Source: Streptomyces sp. ATexAB-D23 (GTDB taxonomy: Bacteria; Actinomycetota; Actinomycetes; Streptomycetales; Streptomycetaceae). From it: DNA of 64,000 bases. The stretch lies in contig NZ_KB892010.1 of NCBI RefSeq assembly GCF_000373645.1, positions 62,001 to 126,000 of the forward strand, given 5' to 3'. This document shows, piece by piece, positions 17,732 through 26,446 of the stretch. Below the pieces are notes generated by a model, which was given only the letters and a program-made list of their open reading frames with translations, did not search any database and had not been told where the DNA came from. The number at the start of each line of letters is the position of its first letter. The first letter of the stretch is position 1. Made by a program: the position numbers and the translations under genes.

Positions 17732-18874
17732 ATGTTCCATGTCGAGGACCACCCTTTGCTCACCGCGCTCGACGACATCAGGCCGAGGCTCAGGACGATG
17801 CTCGGAGGAATCGACACGGAGCGGTGCCTGTCCGACGCGATCGTGAACGAGATGCGGGAGTCCGGGGTCTTCAGGATGGCCGTCCCCGCCGAGTACGGCG
17901 GCTGGGAGGCCGACCCCCTGGTGCAGCTCCGCGCCGTCGAGATGCTCGCGGAAGTGGACGCCTCGATCGGCTGGTACGCGATGATCGGATCGGACGGCGG
18001 GTTCTACGGCGCCTTCCTCCAGCCCGAGGTCGCCAAACGTCTCCACAGTCCCGACCCCAACGTCATCACCGCGGGGTTCGTCGATCCGGCGGGCGTGGCG
18101 CGCCCGGTGGAGGACGGCTATGTCATCACGGGGCGCTGGCCGTTCGGCAGCGCCAGCCGGCACAGCCAGTGGCTGGCCAGCGGCTGCCGGGTGCGGCACG
18201 ACGACGGGCGGGCCTCGCCTCCGATCGTCGCCATGCTGGCGTCCGAGGAGTGCGAGATACATGACACCTGGAACGCCATGGGACTGCGGGGGAGCGGCAG
18301 CTTCGACTACAGCGTCGGGGAGTACTTCGTCCCCAAGGAGATGACCTTCAGTTTCCAGAATCCTCCCGTGCGCACGGACCCTCTTTACCGGTTTCCGATG
18401 ATGTACCGCGCCAACGTCCCCGGGGTGGCGCTCGGCCTCGCCCGCGCGGCCATCCGGGAGTTCACGGAATGGGTGAGCGGCCGGCGCGACGCGGCCACCG
18501 GCCGCGACCGCCGGGAGAACGCCGGCGTCCAGCACGCCGCGGGCCTCGCCGAGGCGCAGGTCTCGGCGGCCCGCGCCTATGCCGTGGACGTGATCGGGGA
18601 GCTGTGGGAGACGCTGCTGCGGGGCGACGAGCCCGCGCCGGACATGCCGGACCGCTTCCGCCTGATGATCGCCCACACCGGAATCTCCTGCCGGCAGGCG
18701 GTGCAGAGCCTGTTCACGGCGTGCGGCGGCAGCGCCGTGTACGACCGGCATCCGCTCCAACGCCGCATGCGGGACGCCATGACGGTGACGCAGCACGCCC
18801 TGCACGACGAGCAGACGTACTCCACCATGGGCGGAAGACTCCTCGGTCTCCCGGCGGGCGGCGGGGTCTCCTGA
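17732..18874 (+). CDS. Acyl-CoA dehydrogenase-family flavoenzyme (hydroxylase-like)
   Basis: The 380-residue protein resembles group-D flavin monooxygenases and acyl-CoA dehydrogenases: VPAEYGGWEADPL near the N-terminus, then ITGRWPFGSASRHSQWL, and WNAMGLRGSGSFDY. It lacks an obvious acyl-CoA dehydrogenase catalytic glutamate, which favours a hydroxylase or oxidase role on a carrier-bound or free substrate (inference). ATG 17732 is chosen for GGAGGG 5 nt upstream, rather than an upstream in-frame start. It follows the NRPS by 64 nt and overlaps the next SDR gene by 1 nt (TGATG), so the three genes are probably one operon. Confidence 0.78.
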   Translation: MFHVEDHPLLTALDDIRPRLRTMLGGIDTERCLSDAIVNEMRESGVFRMAVPAEYGGWEADPLVQLRAVEMLAEVDASIGWYAMIGSDGGFYGAFLQPEVAKRLHSPDPNVITAGFVDPAGVARPVEDGYVITGRWPFGSASRHSQWLASGCRVRHDDGRASPPIVAMLASEECEIHDTWNAMGLRGSGSFDYSVGEYFVPKEMTFSFQNPPVRTDPLYRFPMMYRANVPGVALGLARAAIREFTEWVSGRRDAATGRDRRENAGVQHAAGLAEAQVSAARAYAVDVIGELWETLLRGDEPAPDMPDRFRLMIAHTGISCRQAVQSLFTACGGSAVYDRHPLQRRMRDAMTVTQHALHDEQTYSTMGGRLLGLPAGGGVS

Positions 18875-19698
18875 TGCCGTCCCCGGGCCGTGTCCTGATC
18901 ACCGGAGCGCGCAGTGGTCTGGGGCGGGCGGCGGCCCTCCTCTTCGCCGAGCGGGGCCATCGCGTCTACGCCACGATGCGCGATCCGCGACCGGGGGAGG
19001 GGGCGGCCGGCCGCCACGGCCGGGGCGTCATCCACGTCCTGCCGCTCGATGTGCGCGACCGGGACTCCGTCGACGCGGCCCTCGCGGCCACCGCGGAACT
19101 GGGCGGGGAGCCCGACACCGTGGTGCTCAACGCGGGCGTCGAACTGCAGGGGCCGGTGGAGAGCCTGGACCCGGCGGATCTGCGGTGGCAGCTGGAGACC
19201 AACCTGTTCGGCGCGCTGACGGTCGTACAGGCCGTCCTGCCGGGCATGCGGCGGCGCGGATCGGGCCGGCTGGTCTTCGTGTCGTCGATCGTGGGACGGG
19301 TGGCGCGGCCCCTGCTCGGCGGGTACTGCGCGAGCAAGTTCGCGCTGGAGGGCCTCGCGGAGGCACTGCACCTGGAGACCCGGCATCTGGGCATCCACGT
19401 CAGCCTGCTGGAGCCCGGACGCTTCCCCAGTGAACTGGGCGGCCGGGCCCGCCGGGCGGCCTGGGAGGGTGCGGGAGCCGACCCGTACGCATCCGTACGG
19501 GCCGGGCTCGCCGGGAGCCTGGACCGCCTCGAACCCCCCGGTTACGCGCCGGAGGTCTCGATGGTGGCCCAGGCGCTGCTGGAGCTGGCGACGGACCCGG
19601 AGCCGCCGTTGCGGAAGCTGGTCGGCGACGACGCGCTGTACACCGGCCGGCTCGTCTCGCGCGGCGGCTTCGGGGAGTACGCCACGCTCTTCGGCTGA
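18874..19698 (+). CDS. Short-chain dehydrogenase/reductase
   Basis: The 274-residue protein is a classical SDR: VLITGARSGLGRAAA binds NAD(P), VLNAGVE follows, FVSSIVGRVA gives the catalytic Ser, and YCASKFALEG gives Tyr and Lys. It is coupled to the upstream flavoenzyme by a 1-nt overlap. It would oxidise or reduce a hydroxyl or keto group on the cluster product. Substrate cannot be read. It ends 10 nt before the convergent carbamoyltransferase gene. Confidence 0.88.
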   Translation: MPSPGRVLITGARSGLGRAAALLFAERGHRVYATMRDPRPGEGAAGRHGRGVIHVLPLDVRDRDSVDAALAATAELGGEPDTVVLNAGVELQGPVESLDPADLRWQLETNLFGALTVVQAVLPGMRRRGSGRLVFVSSIVGRVARPLLGGYCASKFALEGLAEALHLETRHLGIHVSLLEPGRFPSELGGRARRAAWEGAGADPYASVRAGLAGSLDRLEPPGYAPEVSMVAQALLELATDPEPPLRKLVGDDALYTGRLVSRGGFGEYATLFG

Positions 19699-19708
19699 CC
19701 GCCGCAGG

Positions 19709-21412
19709 TCACTTCTTGCGCAGCAGGAACGGGCCGATCGCCATGGCGTCGAGACCGAGGCGGAAGAACGTACGCAACGCGTCCGCCGGGGCCCAGACGA
19801 TCGGCTCGTCATTGCCGTTGAACGAGGTGTTGAGCACGGCGGGGACACCGGTACGGTCGCCCACCCGGTCCAGCAGCCGGTGGTAGAGCGGGTCGTCGCC
19901 GGCCGAGACGGTCTGCGGCCGGGTGGTGCGGTCCTGGTGGCTCACCGCGGCCATCCGGTCGACGGCGGACGGGCGCAGCGGTGTCGTGACGACCATGTAC
20001 GGAAGTTCGGCGGCCGAGTCGATGAGCTCGCCGTGGCCCTCCACCGTCATGCTCGGAGCGAGCGGCCGCCACCCTTCGCGCCGTTTGATGCGCAGGTTGA
20101 TGCGGTCGCGGGTCGCCGCGAGTGCCGGGTTGGCGACGATGCTCCGGTGGCCGAGGGCCCTCGGGCCGACCTCGCCGGCCCCTTGGAACCACCCCACGAT
20201 CCGGTCCGCGGCCACCAGGTCCGCCACGGAGGCCGCGATGTCCGCGGGCTCCTCGTAGGAGACGCCCGCGCTGTCGAGGCCGTCCCGGATGTCCTGGTCC
20301 TCGAACGCGGAGCCGAAGGCCAGTGACCCGGAGAACGGTGCGATGGCGTCGCCGTGCCGGTGCGCGAGGTGGAGCGCCGCGCCCAGGGCGACGCCCGCGT
20401 CCCCGGCCACCGGCTGGACGAACAGGCGCTCCACGTCGGGGCGGCGCAGCAGCAGGCCGTTGAGCGAGGCGTTGAAGCCGACGCCGCCCGCCACATGCAG
20501 GACGCGCGACGGTGTCAGGGCGAACAGCTGGTCCACCAGGGCGTGCACCGCCCGCTCCAGGACGTGCTGGGCGGAGGCGGCGAGGTCCTTGTAGGTGAAC
20601 GGGTCGTGCCGGGTGTGGGGGACGTACCGGGCGGAGGCGGGATCGTAGCGGGAGGAAGCCGGATTGGCCGGCATGCCCGCCACCTTCTCCACGTGCTGGA
20701 GCCAGGCGTCGACCGACTCCGCGCTGTCGTCGATGGACCGGTCGGACCGCAGCCCCGGGTCGATGGAATCGACCCGGTACCCGGGCCCGTCGAACCGGAA
20801 CGCGTCGAACATGTCCTCGCGCACCGTGCCGTAGGCCGCGAGGCCCATGAGCTTGCCCGCCTGGTCCCGGCCCAGTCCGATGTAGCGCCCGACCGCGTCG
20901 TAGAAGTACCCCAGGGACCAGGAGACGGGCACGGTCTCCAGCACGCTGATCGCGCCCGCCCGGCCCACCGCGAGGCTGGCGCTCTCGTTCTCGCCCTGCC
21001 CGTCGATGACCAGGACGGCCGCCTCCGGGTCCCCGCTGACGTGGTAGGCGCTCGCGGCGTGGGCCAGGTGGTGCGGGACGAATTCCAGGCGTGGGTCGCG
21101 CGTGCGGGGGAAGAGCGCGCGGGGCAGCAGCGCTTCGAGCGCGCCCTTCTCGTCGTACGGCCAGGGCTGCCCCCGGTCGCGGTGCAGGGCCGGGGTGTCC
21201 CAGCCGAAGCCGACCACGTCGATGTCGTCCAGAGTGAGGCCGGCCCTGTGCAGGGCGGCGGCGACGGCGTGCACAGGGGCCCGCCCGTAGGCGTGCTTCG
21301 CCCGTACGAAGCGCTCCTCCTCGGCGAACGAGATCACCCGGCCGTCCACCACCAGGGCGGCCGCGGCGTCGTGGCCGCGGCCGGCCCATCCGTTCAGTCC
21401 CAGAACGCGCAT
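19709..21412 (-). CDS. NodU/TobZ-type O-carbamoyltransferase
   Basis: The 567-residue protein has both halves of the family. The N-terminal ASKHA/Kae1-like domain begins VLGLNGWAGRGHDAAAALVVDG and contains PHHLAHAASAYHVSG and VIDGQGENES. The C-terminal YrdC-like domain includes GEVGPRALGHRSIVANP and LNTSFNGNDEPIV. It would transfer carbamoyl from carbamoyl phosphate through carbamoyl-AMP to a hydroxyl. It starts 1 nt after the deoxyribosyltransferase-like gene ends, so the two are probably coupled. Such enzymes decorate sugars in antibiotics. Confidence 0.93.
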   Translation of the reverse strand: MRVLGLNGWAGRGHDAAAALVVDGRVISFAEEERFVRAKHAYGRAPVHAVAAALHRAGLTLDDIDVVGFGWDTPALHRDRGQPWPYDEKGALEALLPRALFPRTRDPRLEFVPHHLAHAASAYHVSGDPEAAVLVIDGQGENESASLAVGRAGAISVLETVPVSWSLGYFYDAVGRYIGLGRDQAGKLMGLAAYGTVREDMFDAFRFDGPGYRVDSIDPGLRSDRSIDDSAESVDAWLQHVEKVAGMPANPASSRYDPASARYVPHTRHDPFTYKDLAASAQHVLERAVHALVDQLFALTPSRVLHVAGGVGFNASLNGLLLRRPDVERLFVQPVAGDAGVALGAALHLAHRHGDAIAPFSGSLAFGSAFEDQDIRDGLDSAGVSYEEPADIAASVADLVAADRIVGWFQGAGEVGPRALGHRSIVANPALAATRDRINLRIKRREGWRPLAPSMTVEGHGELIDSAAELPYMVVTTPLRPSAVDRMAAVSHQDRTTRPQTVSAGDDPLYHRLLDRVGDRTGVPAVLNTSFNGNDEPIVWAPADALRTFFRLGLDAMAIGPFLLRKK

Positions 21413-21413
21413 G

Positions 21414-21926
21414 TCAGCGTCCGTCCTCGGCGGTCGGGTCGCCGCCCCGCCCGGCCAGCAGCGATTCGACCACCTCGATGATCTCCGGGGCCACGTCCTC
21501 CAGCTTGCGGCCGTTCAGCATCAGATGGCGGACGGTGGTCACCTCGGACAGGCCCCAGACCAGCGGGGTGTAGTCCTGGTCGTCGTCCAGCACCAGGAGG
21601 ACGGGCTTGCGGTGTGCGGAGGCCCAGCCCAGCTCGATGTGGACCCCGTAGGACGGGGGCGTCCCGAGGTAGGCGCAGACCACGTCGGTCTCCGTCATCT
21701 CCCGGTAGTCGAGCGGAGTGCACTGCTGCGGGGTCATCAACTCCTCACCCCAGGCCTCCCGTTCGTGAGCGAGGAACACGCTGTGGCCACGTTCGAGCAT
21801 GGCCGCCCGCAGGGTGCTGAGCTGATTGCGGGCGGGGGCTTCCACGATCCGGCTCTCCGTGTCGATCAGCTGGGTGAACGGGGCCGCCAGGAACACCCGG
21901 CCGGGACGCCGCGACGCATCAGTCAT
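21414..21926 (-). CDS. Nucleoside 2-deoxyribosyltransferase-like (RCL/BlsM-type) protein
   Basis: The 170-residue protein opens RVFLAAPFTQLIDTESRIV and carries LERGHSVFLAHEREAWGEEL, a DVVCAYLGTPPSYGVHIELGWA stretch (key part SYGVHIELGWA) and KPVLLVLDDDQDYT. The pattern with a Glu in the G-x-x-x-E-L-G-W-A motif fits the nucleoside deoxyribosyltransferase/nucleotide hydrolase superfamily. Related enzymes in blasticidin and mildiomycin pathways release a free base from CMP. Its genetic coupling to a carbamoyltransferase suggests a nucleotide- or sugar-derived precursor (inference). Family assignment is good; reaction is not known. Confidence 0.72.
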   Translation of the reverse strand: MTDASRRPGRVFLAAPFTQLIDTESRIVEAPARNQLSTLRAAMLERGHSVFLAHEREAWGEELMTPQQCTPLDYREMTETDVVCAYLGTPPSYGVHIELGWASAHRKPVLLVLDDDQDYTPLVWGLSEVTTVRHLMLNGRKLEDVAPEIIEVVESLLAGRGGDPTAEDGR

Positions 21927-21929
21927 GAT

Positions 21930-24392
21930 TCATCCTCGTGAGTAGGCTGGTTCCCAGTGCTGGGAAGGTGCGGAAAGGGTGGATCCGGCGCTCTCGCGCA
22001 ACCGCTGGAGATGAGCCGGGAAGATCGGTACGCGGTCGACCGCCACGCGCAGGGCGTCGGACACGGCGTTGGCAACGGCCGCCGGGACCGGGACGGTTCC
22101 CGCCTCACCGACTCCCTTCGCCCCCAGGGCGTTCATCGTGGACGGCGTGCAGATGTGGTGGACCTCGATGTCCGGCAGGTCCGCGGGTCCGGGCAGATGG
22201 AAGGTGCGCGGGCCGCTGTTGAGGAGCCGGCCCGCGGCGTCGTACTCCATGCGCTCGTAGAGGGCACCGCCCAGCCCCTGGGCGACGCCGCCGACGATCT
22301 GGCCCTCGACGATGCGGGGGTTGAGGATCACCCCGCAGTCGTGGACGACCGCGTAGCGCAGCACGGTGACGGTGAAGGTCCGCGGGTCGACGTCCACGAG
22401 CACGGCATGGGCTCCGCTGCCCCAGGCCCCGCGGCTCGCGGCGACGGTCCGGGCCGCGCGCAACTCGGTCGGGGAGTCACCCGGCGCGTGCGGAGCCGGA
22501 GGCCCGGGGCGGTGCGCCAGCGCCCGCAGCGCGGTGATGCGGGAGGCCGACTCGCCGACCGAGAAGGCGGCCGGATCGGCGATGCGGGCGAGGTCTCCGA
22601 GGCTGATGTGGCGTGCGGGGTCGTCGATGCAGACGACGAAGCCGCCGTCCAGCACGAGCCGGTCGGGGGGCAGCTCCATGCAGCGCGCGGCGAGGCCGAT
22701 CGCCCGCTCGGCGACCGCGTCGGCCGCGTCCACCGCCGCGTTGGCCGCCAGCACCGCGGTCCGGCTGGCGTACGCCCCCGTGCTGGAGAGCCGGGCCGCC
22801 GTGTCCCCGCCGCGCACCCGGACGGCACCCAGCGGGACCCGGAGGCGGTCGGCGACGACCTGGCCGAGCACCGTCTCGTGCCCCTGCCCCTGGCTGGAGA
22901 GCGCCACCTCGACGGTGACCTGCCCGTGCGGCCCGACCGAGACCGAGGCGCTCTCGTAGGGCCCCAGCCCGGTGCCCTCCACATACGTGGCGACCCCGAG
23001 CCCGCGCGGCCGGCCCGCCCGGCGCCCCTCGTCGCGCAGGGACCGCAGCTCCCCGAGCGCCACGTCCTCCAGCCGGTCCAGCAGAGCGGGGAAGTCGCCC
23101 GAGTCGTACGTCGCGGGGAAGCCGTCCTGGTAGGTCACGCCCACCGAGTACGGGAAGTCGTCCGGCGGTATGAGGTTGCGGCGGCGCACCTCGACGGGGT
23201 CGACGCCGACGTCCAGGGCGATGAGGTCCATGACCCGCTCCATGACGAAGACGGCCTGCGGCCGGCCCGCGCCCCGGTAGGGGGCGACCGGGACCGTGTT
23301 CGTATGGACGCCGGTGAACGTGTACCGGTAGTGCGGCAGCCGGTACATCCCGGGCAGCTGGCTCGCGGTCACCATCGGCACGATCAGGCCGTACTGCGCG
23401 GAGGCACCCATGTCGTGGCAGAAGTCCGTCACCAGCGCCCGCAGCCGGCCGTCGTCGTCGTAGCCGACGGTCACCTCGTGGTGCTGGCCGCGCTCGTGGG
23501 CGGTGGCCTCGAAGTGCTCGCGCCGGTCCTCCGTCCACTTGACGGGGACGCCCGTGTGCACGGCGAGCCAGGGGACGACGACCTCCTCGGGGTAGAAGTA
23601 GACGCCCTTGGCCCCGAAGCTGCCGCCGATGTCGCCGGTGGTGACCCGCACATCGTGCGGGGCCAGGCCCAGCAGGTCGGCGAGGCCCATCTGGATCGAG
23701 GTCGGTGACTGGGTGGTGTCCCGGACGTGGAGCAGGCCCTCGGCGAACCGCGCGGAGACGACCCGCCCCTCCATGGGCAGGCCGGCGCTCCGCTCGACGT
23801 CGAAGGCGTGCCGCAGTACCCGGGGCGCGTCCCGCAGCGCCTCGTCCACGGCGCCGGTCTCCTCCGACACCACGGCGGCCACCCCGCCGGCCCGCCCGGT
23901 GTGGGCGGCGGGGAAGTCGCCCGCGACCGCGGCGGTGAGCCCCACCACCGGGTCGAGCGGTTCGTAGTCGATCCGTACGGCGTCCGCCGCGTCCTCGGCG
24001 ATGTAGCGGTCACGGGCGACGACGGCCACCACCGGCTGCCCGGCGTAGCAGACCTCGTCCCGGGCCAGCGCGGGCTGTGTGACCGGCTGTTCCAGGGCGG
24101 GGTGGCCGAACAGGACGGGCAGCGGTGCCCGGAGGGAGGGCGGCAGGTCGGACCAGTCGGCGACGAGGAGTACGCCCTCCATGGCGAGGGCGGCCGACGT
24201 GTCGATGTGCCGCACCAGGGCCCGTGCCAGCGGAGCGCGGACGAAGTGCACATGATGCGCCTCGCCCGCCAGGTCGTCACCGAACCTGCCCCGCCCCGCG
24301 AGCAGCCGTTCGTCCTCCGCCCGGCGCACGGAGGCCCCCAGGTAGTGGTCCTTTCCGCGCGAGCGCCGGGAGGTCCAGGACGTGCCGCTCAT
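21930..24392 (-). CDS. Molybdenum hydroxylase large subunit (xanthine dehydrogenase/CO dehydrogenase family)
   Basis: The 820-residue protein binds molybdopterin cytosine dinucleotide in this family. Visible pieces include GASVRRAEDERLLAGRGRFGDD at the N-terminus (key part RRAEDERLLAGRG), GDIGGSFGAKG, APYRGAGRPQAVFVMERVMD (key AYRGAGRP equivalent), SSQGQGHETVLGQV and the terminal ALGAKGVGEAGT with the conserved Glu that acts as base. The AYRxxG selenocysteine/cysteine loop of CO dehydrogenase was not seen, so hydroxylation of a heterocycle or aldehyde is more likely. It overlaps the 2Fe-2S gene by 4 nt. Confidence 0.92.
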   Translation of the reverse strand: MSGTSWTSRRSRGKDHYLGASVRRAEDERLLAGRGRFGDDLAGEAHHVHFVRAPLARALVRHIDTSAALAMEGVLLVADWSDLPPSLRAPLPVLFGHPALEQPVTQPALARDEVCYAGQPVVAVVARDRYIAEDAADAVRIDYEPLDPVVGLTAAVAGDFPAAHTGRAGGVAAVVSEETGAVDEALRDAPRVLRHAFDVERSAGLPMEGRVVSARFAEGLLHVRDTTQSPTSIQMGLADLLGLAPHDVRVTTGDIGGSFGAKGVYFYPEEVVVPWLAVHTGVPVKWTEDRREHFEATAHERGQHHEVTVGYDDDGRLRALVTDFCHDMGASAQYGLIVPMVTASQLPGMYRLPHYRYTFTGVHTNTVPVAPYRGAGRPQAVFVMERVMDLIALDVGVDPVEVRRRNLIPPDDFPYSVGVTYQDGFPATYDSGDFPALLDRLEDVALGELRSLRDEGRRAGRPRGLGVATYVEGTGLGPYESASVSVGPHGQVTVEVALSSQGQGHETVLGQVVADRLRVPLGAVRVRGGDTAARLSSTGAYASRTAVLAANAAVDAADAVAERAIGLAARCMELPPDRLVLDGGFVVCIDDPARHISLGDLARIADPAAFSVGESASRITALRALAHRPGPPAPHAPGDSPTELRAARTVAASRGAWGSGAHAVLVDVDPRTFTVTVLRYAVVHDCGVILNPRIVEGQIVGGVAQGLGGALYERMEYDAAGRLLNSGPRTFHLPGPADLPDIEVHHICTPSTMNALGAKGVGEAGTVPVPAAVANAVSDALRVAVDRVPIFPAHLQRLRESAGSTLSAPSQHWEPAYSRG

Positions 24393-24886
24393 GGCGCGCC
24401 CCCGTCCGCGAGGACATCGCTCACCGCGTCGATGACGGCCGCGTAGCCGGTGCACCTGCACTGCTGACCGGTGAGGCGTTCGCGGATCTCCCGGCGGTCC
24501 CTGGGCCGTTCCCCGTCCAGCAGGGCCGCGCAGGCCAGGAACATGCCCGGGGTGCAGAAGCCGCACTGGAGGGCGCCCCGGCTGCGGAAGGCGTGGCGCA
24601 GGGCGTCGTGCCGGCTGCTCTCGGCCAGTCCTTCGATCGTGGTCACGGCGGAGCCGTCCAGGGTGATCGCGAGGGTCGTGCACGAGGTCACGGGTTCACC
24701 GTCGAGAAGGATCAGGCAGGCGCCGCAACCGCCTTGCTCGCAGCTGACATGGGTGCCGGTCAGGCCGAGTCGGTGCCGCAGGACGTCGGAGAGGAGTGAG
24801 CGCGATTCGACGGCGACCCGGTGGGCGGTTCCGTTCACGAGCAGGTCGATCTCGACCGTGTCGTGGGGCTCGACGCGCACGTTCAC
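24389..24886 (-). CDS. Molybdenum hydroxylase [2Fe-2S] subunit
   Basis: The 165-residue protein has both iron-sulfur sites: the plant-ferredoxin type CEQGGCGACLILLDG...C near residues 49-70 and the C-terminal QCGFCTPGM and QCRCTGY motifs. It passes electrons from the Mo subunit to FAD. The GTG start at 24886 overlaps the stop of the FAD-subunit gene (GTGA). Length and motif spacing are normal for the family. Confidence 0.94.
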   Translation of the reverse strand: MNVRVEPHDTVEIDLLVNGTAHRVAVESRSLLSDVLRHRLGLTGTHVSCEQGGCGACLILLDGEPVTSCTTLAITLDGSAVTTIEGLAESSRHDALRHAFRSRGALQCGFCTPGMFLACAALLDGERPRDRREIRERLTGQQCRCTGYAAVIDAVSDVLADGGAP

Positions 24887-25788
24887 CCACCCGTGCCGGT
24901 CAGGACGCGGCGGGAGACCGAGACCGAGAGCTCGCAGGCCAGGCGCAGGCGGTAGTCGGCCGGGGCGTGGACGTCGCCGCGCACGACCAGCTGACTCCGT
25001 ACGCGGTGACCGATCTGCTCGGCGAGGTGGTGGGGTGCGGTCCCGGCCGGGCCCTCGGCCGCCAGCTGGAGCGGCTTCGTGCCGGCGCCGAAGACGGCCA
25101 CCCGGAGGCTGGAGCGGCCGTCGGCCGTGCGCCCGGCCGCCGCGACGGCACCGGCGACCGCGGTCGCCGCGAACCGCCGCCCGCTCTCCTCGAAGGCCAT
25201 CCGGGTGCCCGGCGCGGGCCGGGAGAGCAGGAGTTCGCTCACCCACTCGCCGTCCGCCGGGCCCCCGGCGACGCGGTCGTGGCGCGGCGAGGTCCGCTCG
25301 GTGAGCGGCCGCGTGCGGGTGGACCCGCCGGGGCCGCGCGTCACGACGCGGGCGTCCAGGAGGGCTGCCAGCGCGGGGAGTTCGGCCGCGGACTCGCCGC
25401 ACATCATGTTGCCGATCACGGTGGCGCGATTGCGTACGGGGACGGTGGCGACGCTCCTGAGCAGCTGCCCGGCGACCGGAACCGCCGTGAGTAATTCGGC
25501 GCACCCGAGCAGGGCGGAAATGCGCACCAGCGGGCCGATCCGGAATTCGTTCTTTTCGGCGACGGGGTGCCGCGGTTCGTTTCGGAGGTGATTCAGGTCG
25601 ACTATATGGACCGGTCGAATGGTGCGTGAGTTCAGGGCCGGCACCAGGGACTGCCCTCCCGCGAGCAGGTAAACATCTGCCGGTAGCTGGGCGAGGAGGG
25701 CGTCGACCTCGTCGCGTGTGGTGGGGCGGTGATAGCAGAATGGGGCGGGCTTCACTGCAATGAAGTCGTTCTGGAGGGATTGCCGCAT
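24883..25788 (-). CDS. Molybdenum hydroxylase FAD-binding subunit
   Basis: The 301-residue protein has the medium-subunit pattern: FCYHRPTTRDEVDALLAQL, YLLAGGQSLVPALNSR with the FAD-binding AGGQSL, IGPLVRISALLG, and TVPVRNRATVIGNMMCGES, which in the family reads TIGGxxxxxxPAAD. The C-terminal domain is shorter and more variable. ATG 25788 starts MRQSLQNDFIAVKPAPF, matching the family; earlier in-frame starts add unlikely sequence. It is the first gene of a five-gene minus-strand operon ending with the carbamoyltransferase. Confidence 0.88.
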   Translation of the reverse strand: MRQSLQNDFIAVKPAPFCYHRPTTRDEVDALLAQLPADVYLLAGGQSLVPALNSRTIRPVHIVDLNHLRNEPRHPVAEKNEFRIGPLVRISALLGCAELLTAVPVAGQLLRSVATVPVRNRATVIGNMMCGESAAELPALAALLDARVVTRGPGGSTRTRPLTERTSPRHDRVAGGPADGEWVSELLLSRPAPGTRMAFEESGRRFAATAVAGAVAAAGRTADGRSSLRVAVFGAGTKPLQLAAEGPAGTAPHHLAEQIGHRVRSQLVVRGDVHAPADYRLRLACELSVSVSRRVLTGTGG

Positions 25789-26235
25789 ATGGATATTGCG
25801 GCACCGATCGAGGACCCCACTGCTTGCCTCCGCATGTCGGTGACGGTTCGTCCGGCAGTGACGGCTTATTAGATCCGATTGTTTGCCCTCCGTCAATCAT
25901 TGAATACGGAACGGAGGAATCCGGTGGGTTCCTTATGTGTCATCGGGGGAACTTTTCGTACCTGCGCTGGACTGCCCCGTAACCGCCGGGCATAGGCGAA
26001 ATGACCCGGTGGTGTCCGGTGTGATCGCGTCGCCGGAATCGTCATGGACGCCCCCATTCACTTGCGCGGATTACGGGCATTGCGGCGCCGGCCGATGCGG
26101 GTGAGCGCACGTCGGGTCTTTGTATCGGCCACCTCTCCGAAGTTTTTCAAGATCGATTGTTTTGTCGATGTGGGATGAGGGCATTGTGGGCGTTCGCGGG
26201 CCGTGAGCGCTTCCGTTCACCGGCCTTGGGTGCCA
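25789..26235. other. Divergent intergenic region, no gene seen
   Basis: This stretch separates the Mo-hydroxylase operon from the dehydrogenase-epimerase gene. It is less GC-rich than its neighbours and has no frame with recognisable protein features. The minus-strand promoter must be here but no convincing hexamer pair was found. Confidence 0.5.
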
Positions 26236-26264
26236 TTGCGGCGCGCGGCGGGCCTCTGTAGGCT
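26236..26264 (+). promoter_or_regulatory. Possible promoter upstream of the dehydrogenase-epimerase gene
   Basis: TTGCGG (26236-26241) and TAGGCT (26259-26264) are spaced by 17 bp. The start site would be near 26271, leaving a leader of about 175 nt before ATG 26447. Confidence 0.45.
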
Positions 26265-26446
26265 CCGGGTGGCTTGCAGGGGCTGATCCGTGAATCAGAA
26301 TTCCTGTCGCACCATCAATTTATTTCGAAGCCGATGACAAGTCCGGCTGTAATGAAACATAATTCCCGGTCGCTTGCTCGGCGTGTGATGCGCGACAGTG
26401 GCTGCTCCGGCCGTGAGTGCGGCGTTGATGCGAAGGGTGGATTCAG

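Noticed and set aside
21957..23708. 583-residue plus-strand frame opposite the molybdenum hydroxylase gene
   Set aside because: Composition is Arg/Gly/Asp-rich with no motifs; the sense strand encodes a clear enzyme.
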